From: an uncultured Mesonia sp. | GTDB taxonomy: Bacteria; Bacteroidota; Bacteroidia; Flavobacteriales; Flavobacteriaceae | NCBI GenBank assembly: GCA_947499595.1 | Contig: CANMOY010000003.1 | Span: 124,001 to 188,000, forward strand | Reading direction: 5' to 3' | DNA: 64,000 bases | Part shown: positions 52,902 through 60,928 of the stretch, piece after piece | How the letters are laid out: the number at the start of each line of letters is the position of its first letter | Position numbering within the stretch: the stretch's first letter is position 1 | Position numbers and translations under genes: made by a program | Notes under the pieces: model-generated | The model's database searches: none | Told to the model about the DNA's origin: nothing | What the model saw: the letters and a program-made list of their open reading frames with translations, nothing else

Positions 52902-53483
52902 ATGAGTAAGGAACAAGAAAAGCAAAATAGCGAAAATTATAAAGAGCAACTAGACCAGGAAATGAATGATGTTATAGAGAAGGATGCCGAAGGAAATCAG
53001 GCTGAAGCCGATGACGATATCAACCAAGAAATTAGTGAACTGGATAAGCTAAAAAATGATTTGCAAGAAGAAAAAGATAAGTTTTTACGCCTATTTGCAG
53101 AATTTGAAAATTATAAACGTAGAACCAGTAAAGAGCGTATCGAGTTGTTTAAAACAGCGGGTGAAGAAATCATGCAGGTCATGCTTCCTGTTTTAGATGA
53201 CTTTGATAGAGCTTTAAAAGAAATTCAAAAATCTGAAGACGAGAACATGCTTAAGGGAGTAGAGCTTATCAGCAATAAACTACGCAGAACTTTAGAAAGT
53301 AAAGGCTTAGCCCCTATTGCCGTTAAAGCTGGCGATAAGTTCGATGCCGATATACACGAAGCTGTGACACAAATTCCGGCACCCGACAAAAAATTAAAAG
53401 GTAAGGTAATCGATGTGGTGGAGACAGGTTATACTTTAGGGGATAAAATTATTCGTTATCCAAAAGTGGTTACCGGTAAGTAA
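52902..53483 (+). CDS. grpE: Nucleotide exchange factor GrpE
   Basis: A 193-residue co-chaperone that releases ADP from DnaK. Acidic N-terminal tail (about 1-50), long coiled coil (about 45-95, KFLRLFAEFENYKRRTSKER), and the C-terminal beta domain (PVLDDFDRAL, GVELISNKLRRTLESKGL, HEAVTQIPAPDKKLKGKVIDVVETGYTLGDKIIRYPKVVT). dnaJ begins 15 bp downstream in the same operon. Confidence 0.97.
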   Translation: MSKEQEKQNSENYKEQLDQEMNDVIEKDAEGNQAEADDDINQEISELDKLKNDLQEEKDKFLRLFAEFENYKRRTSKERIELFKTAGEEIMQVMLPVLDDFDRALKEIQKSEDENMLKGVELISNKLRRTLESKGLAPIAVKAGDKFDADIHEAVTQIPAPDKKLKGKVIDVVETGYTLGDKIIRYPKVVTGK

Positions 53484-53498
53484 TTAAAAATAAAATTG

Positions 53499-54626
53499 AT
53501 GAAAGAAGACTATTACGACATATTAGGAGTGAATAAAAATGCGACCGAAGCCGAAATTAAAAAGGCCTATCGCAAAATGGCGGTGAAATACCATCCCGAC
53601 AAAAATCCAGATGATCCTAAAGCCGAGGAAATGTTTAAAAAATCTGCCGAGGCTTATGATGTATTGAGCAACCCCGATAAAAGGGCACGTTATGACCAAA
53701 TGGGGCATGCAGCATTTGATGGTTCTGGCGGCTTTGGCGGCGGTGGAATGAATATGGATGATATCTTTAGTCAGTTTGGAGATATATTTGGCTCTGCTTT
53801 TGGTGGTGGTCAAGGTGGTTTTTCTGGCTTTGGTGGTGGTTTTGGTGGCGGTCAACGCCGTGCTAAAGGGAGCAATATGCGTATTCGCGTAAAGCTTACT
53901 TTAGAAGAAATTGCCAATGGTGTAGAGAAAAAAATCAAAGTAAAACGCAAGGTTCAAGCACCAGGAACAACTTATAGTACTTGTTCTACTTGTCAAGGTT
54001 CGGGGCAAGTTACCCGCGTAACCAACACCATTTTAGGTCGTATGCAAACCGCTTCTCCTTGTACTCAATGTGGAGGTAGCGGACAGGTTATTGATAAAAA
54101 ACCTGCTGGAGCCGATGCACAAGGTATGATTCAAAAAGAAGAAACCGTTTCAATAAAAATTCCAGCTGGGGTAGTAGAAGGAATGCAGTTGAAGGTTTCA
54201 GGAAAAGGAAATGAAGCACCTGGTAATGGCATTTCTGGTGACCTGTTGGTCGCTATTGAAGAAAAAGAACATCCGCATTTACAGCGAGAGGGCGATAATT
54301 TACATTATGACCTTTATATCAGTTTTCCTGAGGCAGCACTTGGGGCTTCTAAAGAAATACAAACTGTTAGCGGTAAAGTACGCATAAAGATTGAAGCTGG
54401 CGTGCAAAGCGGCAAAATTTTGCGCTTGCGCAATAAAGGAATTCCAAGTATAAACGGCTATGGTAAAGGAGATTTACTGGTGCATGTAAACGTTTGGACA
54501 CCTAAAACGCTAAATAAAGAACAAAAAGAATTTTTCGAAAAAATGCAGGGAGACGATAATTTTGAACCTAATCCAGAAAAGTCTGATAAATCTTTTTTTG
54601 AAAAAGTGAAAGATATGTTCTCATAA
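53499..54626 (+). CDS. dnaJ: Chaperone DnaJ with a half zinc-finger domain
   Basis: A 375-residue Hsp40 that delivers clients to DnaK and stimulates its ATPase. The J domain has HPD at residues 32-34, followed by a Gly/Phe-rich linker (about 75-120). The zinc-binding region contains only two CxxCxGxG repeats (C162-C165 and C188-C191) instead of the usual four; the remainder ([24 protein letters not shown]) replaces the second pair. As I recall, this short form is shared by flavobacterial DnaJ proteins, so it is probably a clade feature and not a defect. C-terminal substrate domains follow. I start at 53499 (MKEDYY). Confidence 0.95.
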   Translation: MKEDYYDILGVNKNATEAEIKKAYRKMAVKYHPDKNPDDPKAEEMFKKSAEAYDVLSNPDKRARYDQMGHAAFDGSGGFGGGGMNMDDIFSQFGDIFGSAFGGGQGGFSGFGGGFGGGQRRAKGSNMRIRVKLTLEEIANGVEKKIKVKRKVQAPGTTYSTCSTCQGSGQVTRVTNTILGRMQTASPCTQCGGSGQVIDKKPAGADAQGMIQKEETVSIKIPAGVVEGMQLKVSGKGNEAPGNGISGDLLVAIEEKEHPHLQREGDNLHYDLYISFPEAALGASKEIQTVSGKVRIKIEAGVQSGKILRLRNKGIPSINGYGKGDLLVHVNVWTPKTLNKEQKEFFEKMQGDDNFEPNPEKSDKSFFEKVKDMFS

Positions 54627-54658
54627 TTGCAGTATTAACAAAATTTTATATATATTTG

Positions 54659-54690
54659 AATATCACCGATTGCATATTGGTGATATTTTT
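54659..54690 (+). terminator. Terminator after dnaJ
   Basis: Twelve-bp stem (54659-54670 with 54676-54687, one wobble pair), 5-nt loop and a T-run. Confidence 0.75.
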
Positions 54691-54711
54691 CTTTTTCATA
54701 GCAATTTTTTT

Positions 54712-54757
54712 CCCATCCTTATTTCATAGAAGTTTTAAGGATGGGTTTTGTTTTTTT
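54712..54757 (+). terminator. Second hairpin after dnaJ
   Basis: Ten-bp stem (54712-54721 with 54736-54745) with a 14-nt loop and a T-rich tail, right behind the first terminator. It may be a backup terminator or part of the leader of the ABC operon. Confidence 0.55.
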
Positions 54758-54795
54758 AGCCATTTGTTTAGTAAATTTATCCCTTAATATTGCGT

Positions 54796-55725
54796 ATGAA
54801 TCTTTTAGAAGTAAAAGGCCTCACTAAGAAATATGGAGATAAATTGGCTCTGGATGGTTTTTCGTTTGAGGTACCTAAAAACAGTATTTTTGGTCTTCTT
54901 GGGCCAAATGGTGCGGGGAAAACTACCTTAATTCGAATTTTGAATCAAATTACTCAACCCGATTCAGGTGAAATTAACCTTGACGGTAGACCACTTAAAC
55001 CAAAAGATGTTGAACTCATTGGCTACTTGCCCGAAGAAAGAGGCTTGTATAAAAGTATGAAAGTAGCCGAACAGATTATCTATTTGGCCCAACTAAAAGG
55101 TTTGTCTAAAACTGTAGCCAAGAACCGCATGTATTATTGGTTTGATCGTCTGAATATAAAGGGCTGGGGAGACAAAAAAATTGAAGAGCTATCAAAGGGA
55201 ATGGCGCAAAAAATCCAATTTATTGTCACGGTGATTCATAACCCGCCTTTGTTAATTTTAGATGAACCCTTTAGTGGTTTTGATCCTGTGAATGCAAATT
55301 TGATCAAAAATGAAATTTTAACTTTAAAGGAGGAGGGTGCAACTATAATTTTATCAACCCATCGAATGGAGAATGTGGAAGAGCTTTGCGATAATATAGC
55401 TTTAATTCATCAGTCAAAAAAGGTGTTAGATGGTCCAGTGAAAACCATAAAGCGCAATTACCGATCACAAACTTATGAGGTAGGTTTTCACTCGGAAAGT
55501 GCTGAGGAAATCACTAGACAATTATCGAAAAATTTTAAAGTACAACCGGCTTATTTCAACGATATTACTGCTCAAGCTAAGCTGCAGGTTAAACTAAATG
55601 ACCATCAATCTACCACCTCGCTCCTGCAATTTCTTATTGATGCAAAAGTAGAAATTACTCATTTCAGTGAGTTAGTTCCTTCAATAAATGATATATTTAT
55701 AAAAACGGTAGAGCAACATGGGTAA
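54796..55725 (+). CDS. ABC transporter ATP-binding protein (ABC-2 exporter)
   Basis: A 309-residue ATPase. Walker A GPNGAGKTT (about 37-45), Q-loop ILNQITQPDSGEI, signature ELSKGMAQKIQF (about 135, with SKGM in place of SGGQ), Walker B LLILDEPFSGFDP and H-loop ILSTHRMENVEELCD. The C-terminal extension (about 215-309) is typical of NatA/YhaQ-like export ATPases. The start is the ATG at 54796 rather than the TTG at 54790. Its stop overlaps the permease start by 8 bp, so the two form one exporter. Confidence 0.93.
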   Translation: MNLLEVKGLTKKYGDKLALDGFSFEVPKNSIFGLLGPNGAGKTTLIRILNQITQPDSGEINLDGRPLKPKDVELIGYLPEERGLYKSMKVAEQIIYLAQLKGLSKTVAKNRMYYWFDRLNIKGWGDKKIEELSKGMAQKIQFIVTVIHNPPLLILDEPFSGFDPVNANLIKNEILTLKEEGATIILSTHRMENVEELCDNIALIHQSKKVLDGPVKTIKRNYRSQTYEVGFHSESAEEITRQLSKNFKVQPAYFNDITAQAKLQVKLNDHQSTTSLLQFLIDAKVEITHFSELVPSINDIFIKTVEQHG

Positions 55726-57004
55726 CTTAAGTCTTATTATTAAGCGAGAATATCTGGCAAGAATTAAAAATAAGGCTTTTGTCATTATGACTTTTTTAAG
55801 TCCGCTTCTCGTTGTAGGGATGATATTCTTAGTCGCATACCTTAGCAGTTTAAATAACGACGAAAAGAAGATAATTGCCCTTCACGATGTGCAAGAATTA
55901 ATTAATAAAGAACTACCCAACACCAACCAGCTCGGTTTTGTAGATTTTTCGAACCTACCTATAGATCAAGCTATTATGCGTGCTGATAAAGAAAAACTTT
56001 ATGGTTTGCTTTATGTGCCTGCTGTAGAAGATGCTGCTATCTCTAATCCCAATATAGAATTCTTTGCTAAAGAGGCTCCCAGTAGTTTTTTAGTGTCAGA
56101 TTTAGAACAAAAAATAAGTCGAATTATAACCGATACCAACTTGGCCAATGCAGGTATAGACAAAACTCAATTGCAACAAGCACAAACAAAAGTAAACCTA
56201 CAAATCGAAGATTTCGACGGACAGTCAACCTCTAAATTGGCGGGCTATGTTAAAATGATTTTTGGTGGTGCCGCGGGTTATTTGCTTATGATGTTTATCA
56301 TTATTTATGGCAATATGGTTATGCGCAGTGTAATTGAAGAAAAAACAAACCGTATTGTAGAAATTATTATTTCTTCGGTAAAGCCTTTTCAATTGATGTT
56401 GGGTAAAATTACGGGTACTAGTTTGGCAGGTCTTACGCAATTTTTAATTTGGCTGATCTTTGGCGGAGTTATTTTACTAATTAGCAGCAGCCTTATAGCA
56501 CCAAATGAGCCAGGAATAGTAAGCGCGGCGACACCCGTTGATAGCGATGAGATAGCCTTGCTTTTTCAAAACATTATGGCACTCCCGCTCTTTAAAATAA
56601 GCCTTTCATTTTTCATTTATTTTATCGGTGGCTATTTCTTATACAGTGCCATATATGCGGCCATTGGGGCCGCGGTGGATAGCGAAACCGATACCCAGCA
56701 ATTTATGTTTCCTATAATTGTACCACTTATGCTGGGAATTTATGTTGGCTTTTTTACTGTAATTGAAAACCCACACGGCACCGTAGCAACACTTTTTTCG
56801 CATATTCCTTTAACTTCTCCAATTGTTATGCTTATGCGAATTCCATTTGGAGTGGCTTGGTGGGAAGTATTAATATCTTTAAGTATTTTATTTGCTTCGG
56901 TTTTTTTAGTGATTATAATGGCAGCAAAAATTTATCGCATAGGTATTTTAATGTATGGAAAGAAGCCAACTTATAAGGAATTATTCAAATGGTTAAAAAA
57001 TTAA
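55718..57004 (+). CDS. ABC-2 type permease (NatB/YhaP-like)
   Basis: A 428-residue membrane protein: one N-terminal helix (AFVIMTFLSPLLVVGMIFLVAYL), a soluble extracytoplasmic domain (about 45-175), and about five C-terminal helices (YLLMMFIIIYGNMVMRSVIEEKTNRIVEIIISSVKPFQLMLGKI, and FFIYFIGGYFLYSAIYAAIGAAVDSETDTQQ). These are the ABC2_membrane_3 family features. With the ATPase it forms an exporter, perhaps for ions or toxic compounds; the substrate is unknown. Confidence 0.92.
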   Translation: MGNLSLIIKREYLARIKNKAFVIMTFLSPLLVVGMIFLVAYLSSLNNDEKKIIALHDVQELINKELPNTNQLGFVDFSNLPIDQAIMRADKEKLYGLLYVPAVEDAAISNPNIEFFAKEAPSSFLVSDLEQKISRIITDTNLANAGIDKTQLQQAQTKVNLQIEDFDGQSTSKLAGYVKMIFGGAAGYLLMMFIIIYGNMVMRSVIEEKTNRIVEIIISSVKPFQLMLGKITGTSLAGLTQFLIWLIFGGVILLISSSLIAPNEPGIVSAATPVDSDEIALLFQNIMALPLFKISLSFFIYFIGGYFLYSAIYAAIGAAVDSETDTQQFMFPIIVPLMLGIYVGFFTVIENPHGTVATLFSHIPLTSPIVMLMRIPFGVAWWEVLISLSILFASVFLVIIMAAKIYRIGILMYGKKPTYKELFKWLKN

Positions 57005-57099
57005 TAAAATGAACGAAATCACGTCAAATAAACGTTAATGCTTTAAGAGGTTTATTGTAAATACTTATATTCGGTAATAACGAACACTTCGATCATTTT

Positions 57100-58005
57100 A
57101 TGAGAAATTTCTTTAAGGCTTTCAATTTTTGGCTGATCCTGTTTTTAAGCTACTCTTGTGGTTTAAAAGCACAAACTACAGATCTTGCAAGAATTGAATA
57201 TACACGTATACCTTTTTCTAAGGGAAAACAATCCATGAATCGATTTCGGGCATTTATACAGGCCCCAATTCCCATAAAGGAAGATTATTTAGTATTCGGG
57301 GGCGAGTATAGAAAAACCGATTTAGATTTTAAAGAAGACATCCCTTTTGAATATAACCGATTAGAATCTACGCAACGCATAGATGCTACCTTGGGCTATA
57401 TTAAAAAGATTAAAGCAAGTAATTGGCGTTTAGCCTTTAGGGGCGGAATACGCTTGACCTCAAATTTTGAGCGTTCACTAGTGCAGGATGACCTAATATA
57501 TATAGGTGCTGTATATGCGATTAACGATGTGAAACAACGCGATGAAAACGGTACAGTAATTGGGAAACCTTATCGTTGGATTTTCGGCTTGGTTTATACC
57601 AGCACCCCGGGGAGAAATTTTCCCTTACCCCTAATTAATTTTTTTAGAAAACCTAACGATACTTGGTCATACACTTTGGGTGTGCCGAAGACTTTATTAA
57701 GATATTCGTTTAATGATAAGCACCATCTTCACGCTTTCGCTTCCTTAGATAATCATTTCGCAAATATTCAAAACAATATACGTATAGATAATGTAAACCG
57801 CGTAGGCGAAAATATTTCTATGACCAACGTTACTTTAGGTCTAGGATATGAGTTTTATTTTACCGACCATTTACAATATTATTTGTATGTTGGCCATACA
57901 GTTTATAATGAATACAGAATAAGAGATAATAACCGTGACGATGTTTATGTTATTGAAAACGAAAATACTTGGTACATTCGTTCAGGGCTTAAATTTAAAA
58001 TATAA
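57100..58005 (+). CDS. DUF6268-like outer-membrane beta-barrel protein
   Basis: A 301-residue exported protein with a signal peptide (about 1-24) and a body of alternating beta strands (YLVFGGEYRKTDLDF, RIDATLGYIKKIKAS, WRLAFRGGIRLTSNF, LIYIGAVYAIND, WIFGLVYTSTPGRNFPLPLINFF, YSFNDKHHLHAFASLDNHFAN) ending in an aromatic-rich strand (YIRSGLKFKI). This fits an outer-membrane barrel of the DUF6268 type. The next gene, an atypical sigma-54-like regulator, starts one base after its stop, suggesting a single transcript. Confidence 0.72.
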   Translation: MRNFFKAFNFWLILFLSYSCGLKAQTTDLARIEYTRIPFSKGKQSMNRFRAFIQAPIPIKEDYLVFGGEYRKTDLDFKEDIPFEYNRLESTQRIDATLGYIKKIKASNWRLAFRGGIRLTSNFERSLVQDDLIYIGAVYAINDVKQRDENGTVIGKPYRWIFGLVYTSTPGRNFPLPLINFFRKPNDTWSYTLGVPKTLLRYSFNDKHHLHAFASLDNHFANIQNNIRIDNVNRVGENISMTNVTLGLGYEFYFTDHLQYYLYVGHTVYNEYRIRDNNRDDVYVIENENTWYIRSGLKFKI

Positions 58006-59169
58006 ATGGGGAAAATTTTAATCATAGAAGATGAAGCAGCCATTAGGAGGGTGCTTAAAAAAATATTAACCGAGGAGAACAAAAATTATGAAGTCAGTGA
58101 AGCCGAAGATGGCTTGAATGGCATAGAACTCATAAAAAACAACGACTATGATTTGGTGTTATGCGATATAAAAATGCCAAAAATGGACGGTGTTGAGGTG
58201 CTCGATGCAGTCATGAAGATAAAGCCTGAAATTCCTATGGTCATGATATCTGGCCATGGTGATTTAGAAACCGCAGTAGAAACCATGCGTAAGGGAGCAT
58301 TTGATTATATTGCCAAACCGCCAGATCTCAACCGATTACTCAATACTGTGCGCCACGCACTAGATAGAAAATCATTGGTTACCGAAAATAAACGCCTAAA
58401 GAAGAAGGTGAGTAAAAATTACCAAATGATTGGTGAATCGCCAGCTATAGTACAAATTAAAGAAATCATAGAAAAGGTGGCGCCAACCGAGGCTAGGGTA
58501 CTTATAACCGGGCAAAACGGTACCGGTAAAGAATTGGTAGCACACTGGTTGCATCAAAAAAGTGAACGAGCCAAAGGACCAATGATTGAGGTGAATTGCG
58601 CTGCTATTCCAAGTGAATTGATCGAAAGTGAACTTTTTGGGCACGTAAAAGGTGCGTTTACTTCTGCCAACAAAGACCGCGCAGGTAAATTTGAAGCGGC
58701 AAATGGGGGTACTTTGTTTCTCGATGAAATAGGAGATATGAGTCTATCCGCGCAAGCTAAAGTTTTGCGAGCTTTACAAGAGAATAAGGTACAAAGAGTA
58801 GGGTCTGATAAAGATTTAAAAGTTGATGTACGGGTAGTCGCAGCAACCAATAAAAATTTAAAAGAAGAAATAAAAGCCAAGCGTTTTAGAGAAGATTTAT
58901 ACCACAGACTAGCGGTTATTCTTATTGCCGTTCCTAGCCTAAACGATAGGAGAGAAGATATTCCTAGTTTAGTGAATTATTTTGCAGAAAAAATAGCCAA
59001 AGAACAGGGCTCAACGCCCAAAACCTTTAGCGATGATGCTTTAAAACAACTAAAAGATTACGATTGGACAGGTAATATTCGCGAACTTCGAAATGTGGTT
59101 GAGCGTCTAATGATTTTGGGAGGAAAAGAAATCACCCAGCGAGATGTGGAAGCCTTTGCTAGTAAATAA
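58006..59169 (+). CDS. Sigma-54-type response regulator with altered GAFTGA loop and no DNA-binding domain
   Basis: A 387-residue protein with an N-terminal receiver (phosphoacceptor Asp54 in LVLCDIKMPKMDG) and an AAA+ domain. Walker A reads GQNGTGKE (from residue 169), the sigma-54 contact loop reads GAFTSA at 216-221 instead of GAFTGA, Walker B is GGTLFLDEIGDM, and the R-finger region is FREDLYHRL. The protein ends at residue 387 after NIRELRNVVERLMILGGKEITQRDVEAF, with no C-terminal Fis-type helix-turn-helix. It may act without DNA binding, or act through another protein. It follows a DUF6268 gene with no gap and ends in a terminator. Confidence 0.9.
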   Translation: MGKILIIEDEAAIRRVLKKILTEENKNYEVSEAEDGLNGIELIKNNDYDLVLCDIKMPKMDGVEVLDAVMKIKPEIPMVMISGHGDLETAVETMRKGAFDYIAKPPDLNRLLNTVRHALDRKSLVTENKRLKKKVSKNYQMIGESPAIVQIKEIIEKVAPTEARVLITGQNGTGKELVAHWLHQKSERAKGPMIEVNCAAIPSELIESELFGHVKGAFTSANKDRAGKFEAANGGTLFLDEIGDMSLSAQAKVLRALQENKVQRVGSDKDLKVDVRVVAATNKNLKEEIKAKRFREDLYHRLAVILIAVPSLNDRREDIPSLVNYFAEKIAKEQGSTPKTFSDDALKQLKDYDWTGNIRELRNVVERLMILGGKEITQRDVEAFASK

Positions 59170-59183
59170 AAATTCATTTAAAT

Positions 59184-59213
59184 AAAAAAAGCAGCTATAA
59201 GGCTGCTTTTTTT
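59184..59213. terminator. Bidirectional terminator after the sigma-54-type regulator
   Basis: Twelve-bp stem (59184-59195 with 59202-59213), 6-nt loop, A- and T-tracts on the two sides; convergent with the GNAT gene. Confidence 0.88.
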
Positions 59214-59217
59214 ATTC

Positions 59218-59823
59218 TTAATTTTGCTGGTCTTCGTATTCAGGATGTTTTGAAGGGTCATATTTTAAAAAATACATGGTTTTACCATCTTCTCTATTCC
59301 AGGTGTGAAATAATTCAAAACCAAATTTTTGATATACAATGGTATTTCGTCGCATTTGTGTCTCGGCATATAGCGGTAAATTTAACTTATGCGCTCGTCT
59401 TAAAAACTCATCTTTCATTTGTTTAGCTACCTGGGTGTCTGCACCGCGATTATCTTTGCTAATGCCCCAAAACCAGCAATATAAATAATCCTGGTTGGCA
59501 GGTCTTTGCTGACGAACATATTTTTGATTTCGCAAAATTTTGGGTATATTTTTGAAACCTGTTACATGGTAAACCAATTTTAAATCTTCCCATTTATCTT
59601 TGAAAAAATTAGGCTTGTCTTTACTGTTTTGAATCACTATTCCAATACCCATTTCATTATCAGATAACACCAGCGCGTCCTTAGCTATTGCCTTGTCAAT
59701 CATATAAGTAGCTAAGTATTTGAACCGCTGTTCGGTTTTGGCGTCCTTCTTTACGATTTCCATAGAGGTTGGCGTTTCTTTCAAGATCTCTGCCATGCGC
59801 TCTACGATAGTGTTTTTGTCCAA
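59218..59823 (-). CDS. GNAT-fold acetyltransferase-like protein
   Basis: A 201-residue protein. The C-terminal half has the GNAT core: a strand-helix segment DTQVAKQMKDEFLRRAHKLNLPLYAETQMRRN and YQKFGFELFHTW, matching the acetyl-CoA-binding and last-strand regions. The N-terminal part (about 1-90) is helical, with ERFKYLATYMIDKAI. The substrate is unknown. A TATCTTTG element on the minus strand at 59843-59850 is a possible -7 box. Confidence 0.75.
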   Translation of the reverse strand: MDKNTIVERMAEILKETPTSMEIVKKDAKTEQRFKYLATYMIDKAIAKDALVLSDNEMGIGIVIQNSKDKPNFFKDKWEDLKLVYHVTGFKNIPKILRNQKYVRQQRPANQDYLYCWFWGISKDNRGADTQVAKQMKDEFLRRAHKLNLPLYAETQMRRNTIVYQKFGFELFHTWNREDGKTMYFLKYDPSKHPEYEDQQN

Positions 59824-59912
59824 ATCAAAATGTTTTAGTGCGCAAAGATACTGAATTCACTTTTATTTTAATACGGCTCTTTTCGTTTATCGAGAATACT
59901 AAGGAATGTTGG

Positions 59913-59920
59913 TAGATTTG
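59913..59920 (+). promoter_or_regulatory. Possible -7 element for the PPK2 gene
   Basis: TAGATTTG, full match to TAnnTTTG, 55 bp before the ATG. The -33 box is not clear. Confidence 0.4.
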
Positions 59921-59975
59921 TTTTACTTTTAAGCCAGATACTTAAAAGACGGCAATAGCTATAAAACCAAACATT

Positions 59976-60860
59976 ATGAAATCAATTGATATAAACGATT
60001 TTATCGCTTCAGAAAATGTGAATTTAAAAAATGCGCCTACCCAAATCGATTTAGGTGCAACCAGTAAAGAGGCCAAACAAGCCCTAAAGCCTATCCGTAA
60101 AAATCTGGCTACCTGGCAAGATAAATTATATGCGCATGGTAAATATTCGGTTTTGGTCTGTTTACAGGGAATGGATACGGCAGGGAAAGATAGTTTGATT
60201 CGAGAGGTTTTTCAAGGCTTTAATTCACGCGGGGTGGTAGTGCATAGCTTTAAAACTCCTTCTAAAAATGAATTGAAGCACGACTATCTATGGAGACACT
60301 ACAAGAGATTGCCCGAAAGAGGTAAATTCGGGATTTTTAATCGAACCCACTATGAAAATGTTTTGGTAACCCGCGTGCATCCCGAGTACATTCTAAATGA
60401 AAATTTGCCGCAAATTAATTCCGTAAAGGATATCACGCCAAAATTTTGGGAAAAACGCTTTGCAGAAATCAACGCGTTTGAACAAGCGCTGGTTCAAAAT
60501 GGTACGCTTATTTTTAAATTTTTTCTTCATCTTTCTAAAGAAGAACAAAAAAATAGACTGCTGCGGCGGTTACATAAACCCGAAAAAAACTGGAAATTTT
60601 CATCCGGAGATATTGAAGAACGCAAACTGTGGGACAACTATCAAGACTGCTATCAAGAAGCCATTCAAAAAACCAGTACTCCAGCAGCCCCCTGGTATAT
60701 CATCCCAGCCGATAATAAAAAATACGCACGCTATTTGGTGGCTAAAATTCTGTTTGAACGTCTTACCACCTTTAAAGATGTTAAAGAACCCACGCTACCC
60801 CCAGATATTAAAGATGAATTGAGTAACTACATTCAAGAACTCGAACATGAAACAAATTAA
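59976..60860 (+). CDS. Polyphosphate kinase 2 family protein
   Basis: A 294-residue P-loop kinase of the PPK2 family, which transfers phosphate between polyphosphate and nucleotides. Walker A is LQGMDTAGKDSLI (about 67-79); lid and catalytic stretches include FKTPSKNELKHDYLWRHYKRLPERGKFGIFNRTHYENVLVTRVHPE and FFLHLSKEEQKNRLLRR; WYIIPADNKKYARYLVAKIL is the C-terminal signature. The nucleotide (ADP, AMP or GDP) is not predictable from sequence alone. The GH3-family gene starts 68 bp later on the same strand. Confidence 0.93.
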   Translation: MKSIDINDFIASENVNLKNAPTQIDLGATSKEAKQALKPIRKNLATWQDKLYAHGKYSVLVCLQGMDTAGKDSLIREVFQGFNSRGVVVHSFKTPSKNELKHDYLWRHYKRLPERGKFGIFNRTHYENVLVTRVHPEYILNENLPQINSVKDITPKFWEKRFAEINAFEQALVQNGTLIFKFFLHLSKEEQKNRLLRRLHKPEKNWKFSSGDIEERKLWDNYQDCYQEAIQKTSTPAAPWYIIPADNKKYARYLVAKILFERLTTFKDVKEPTLPPDIKDELSNYIQELEHETN

Positions 60861-60928
60861 CATAGTTTTATTATGCTGGGTTGGTTTGACTTTTTAAATA
60901 GGTCTTATTTTTGGTAAAAACCCAATTT

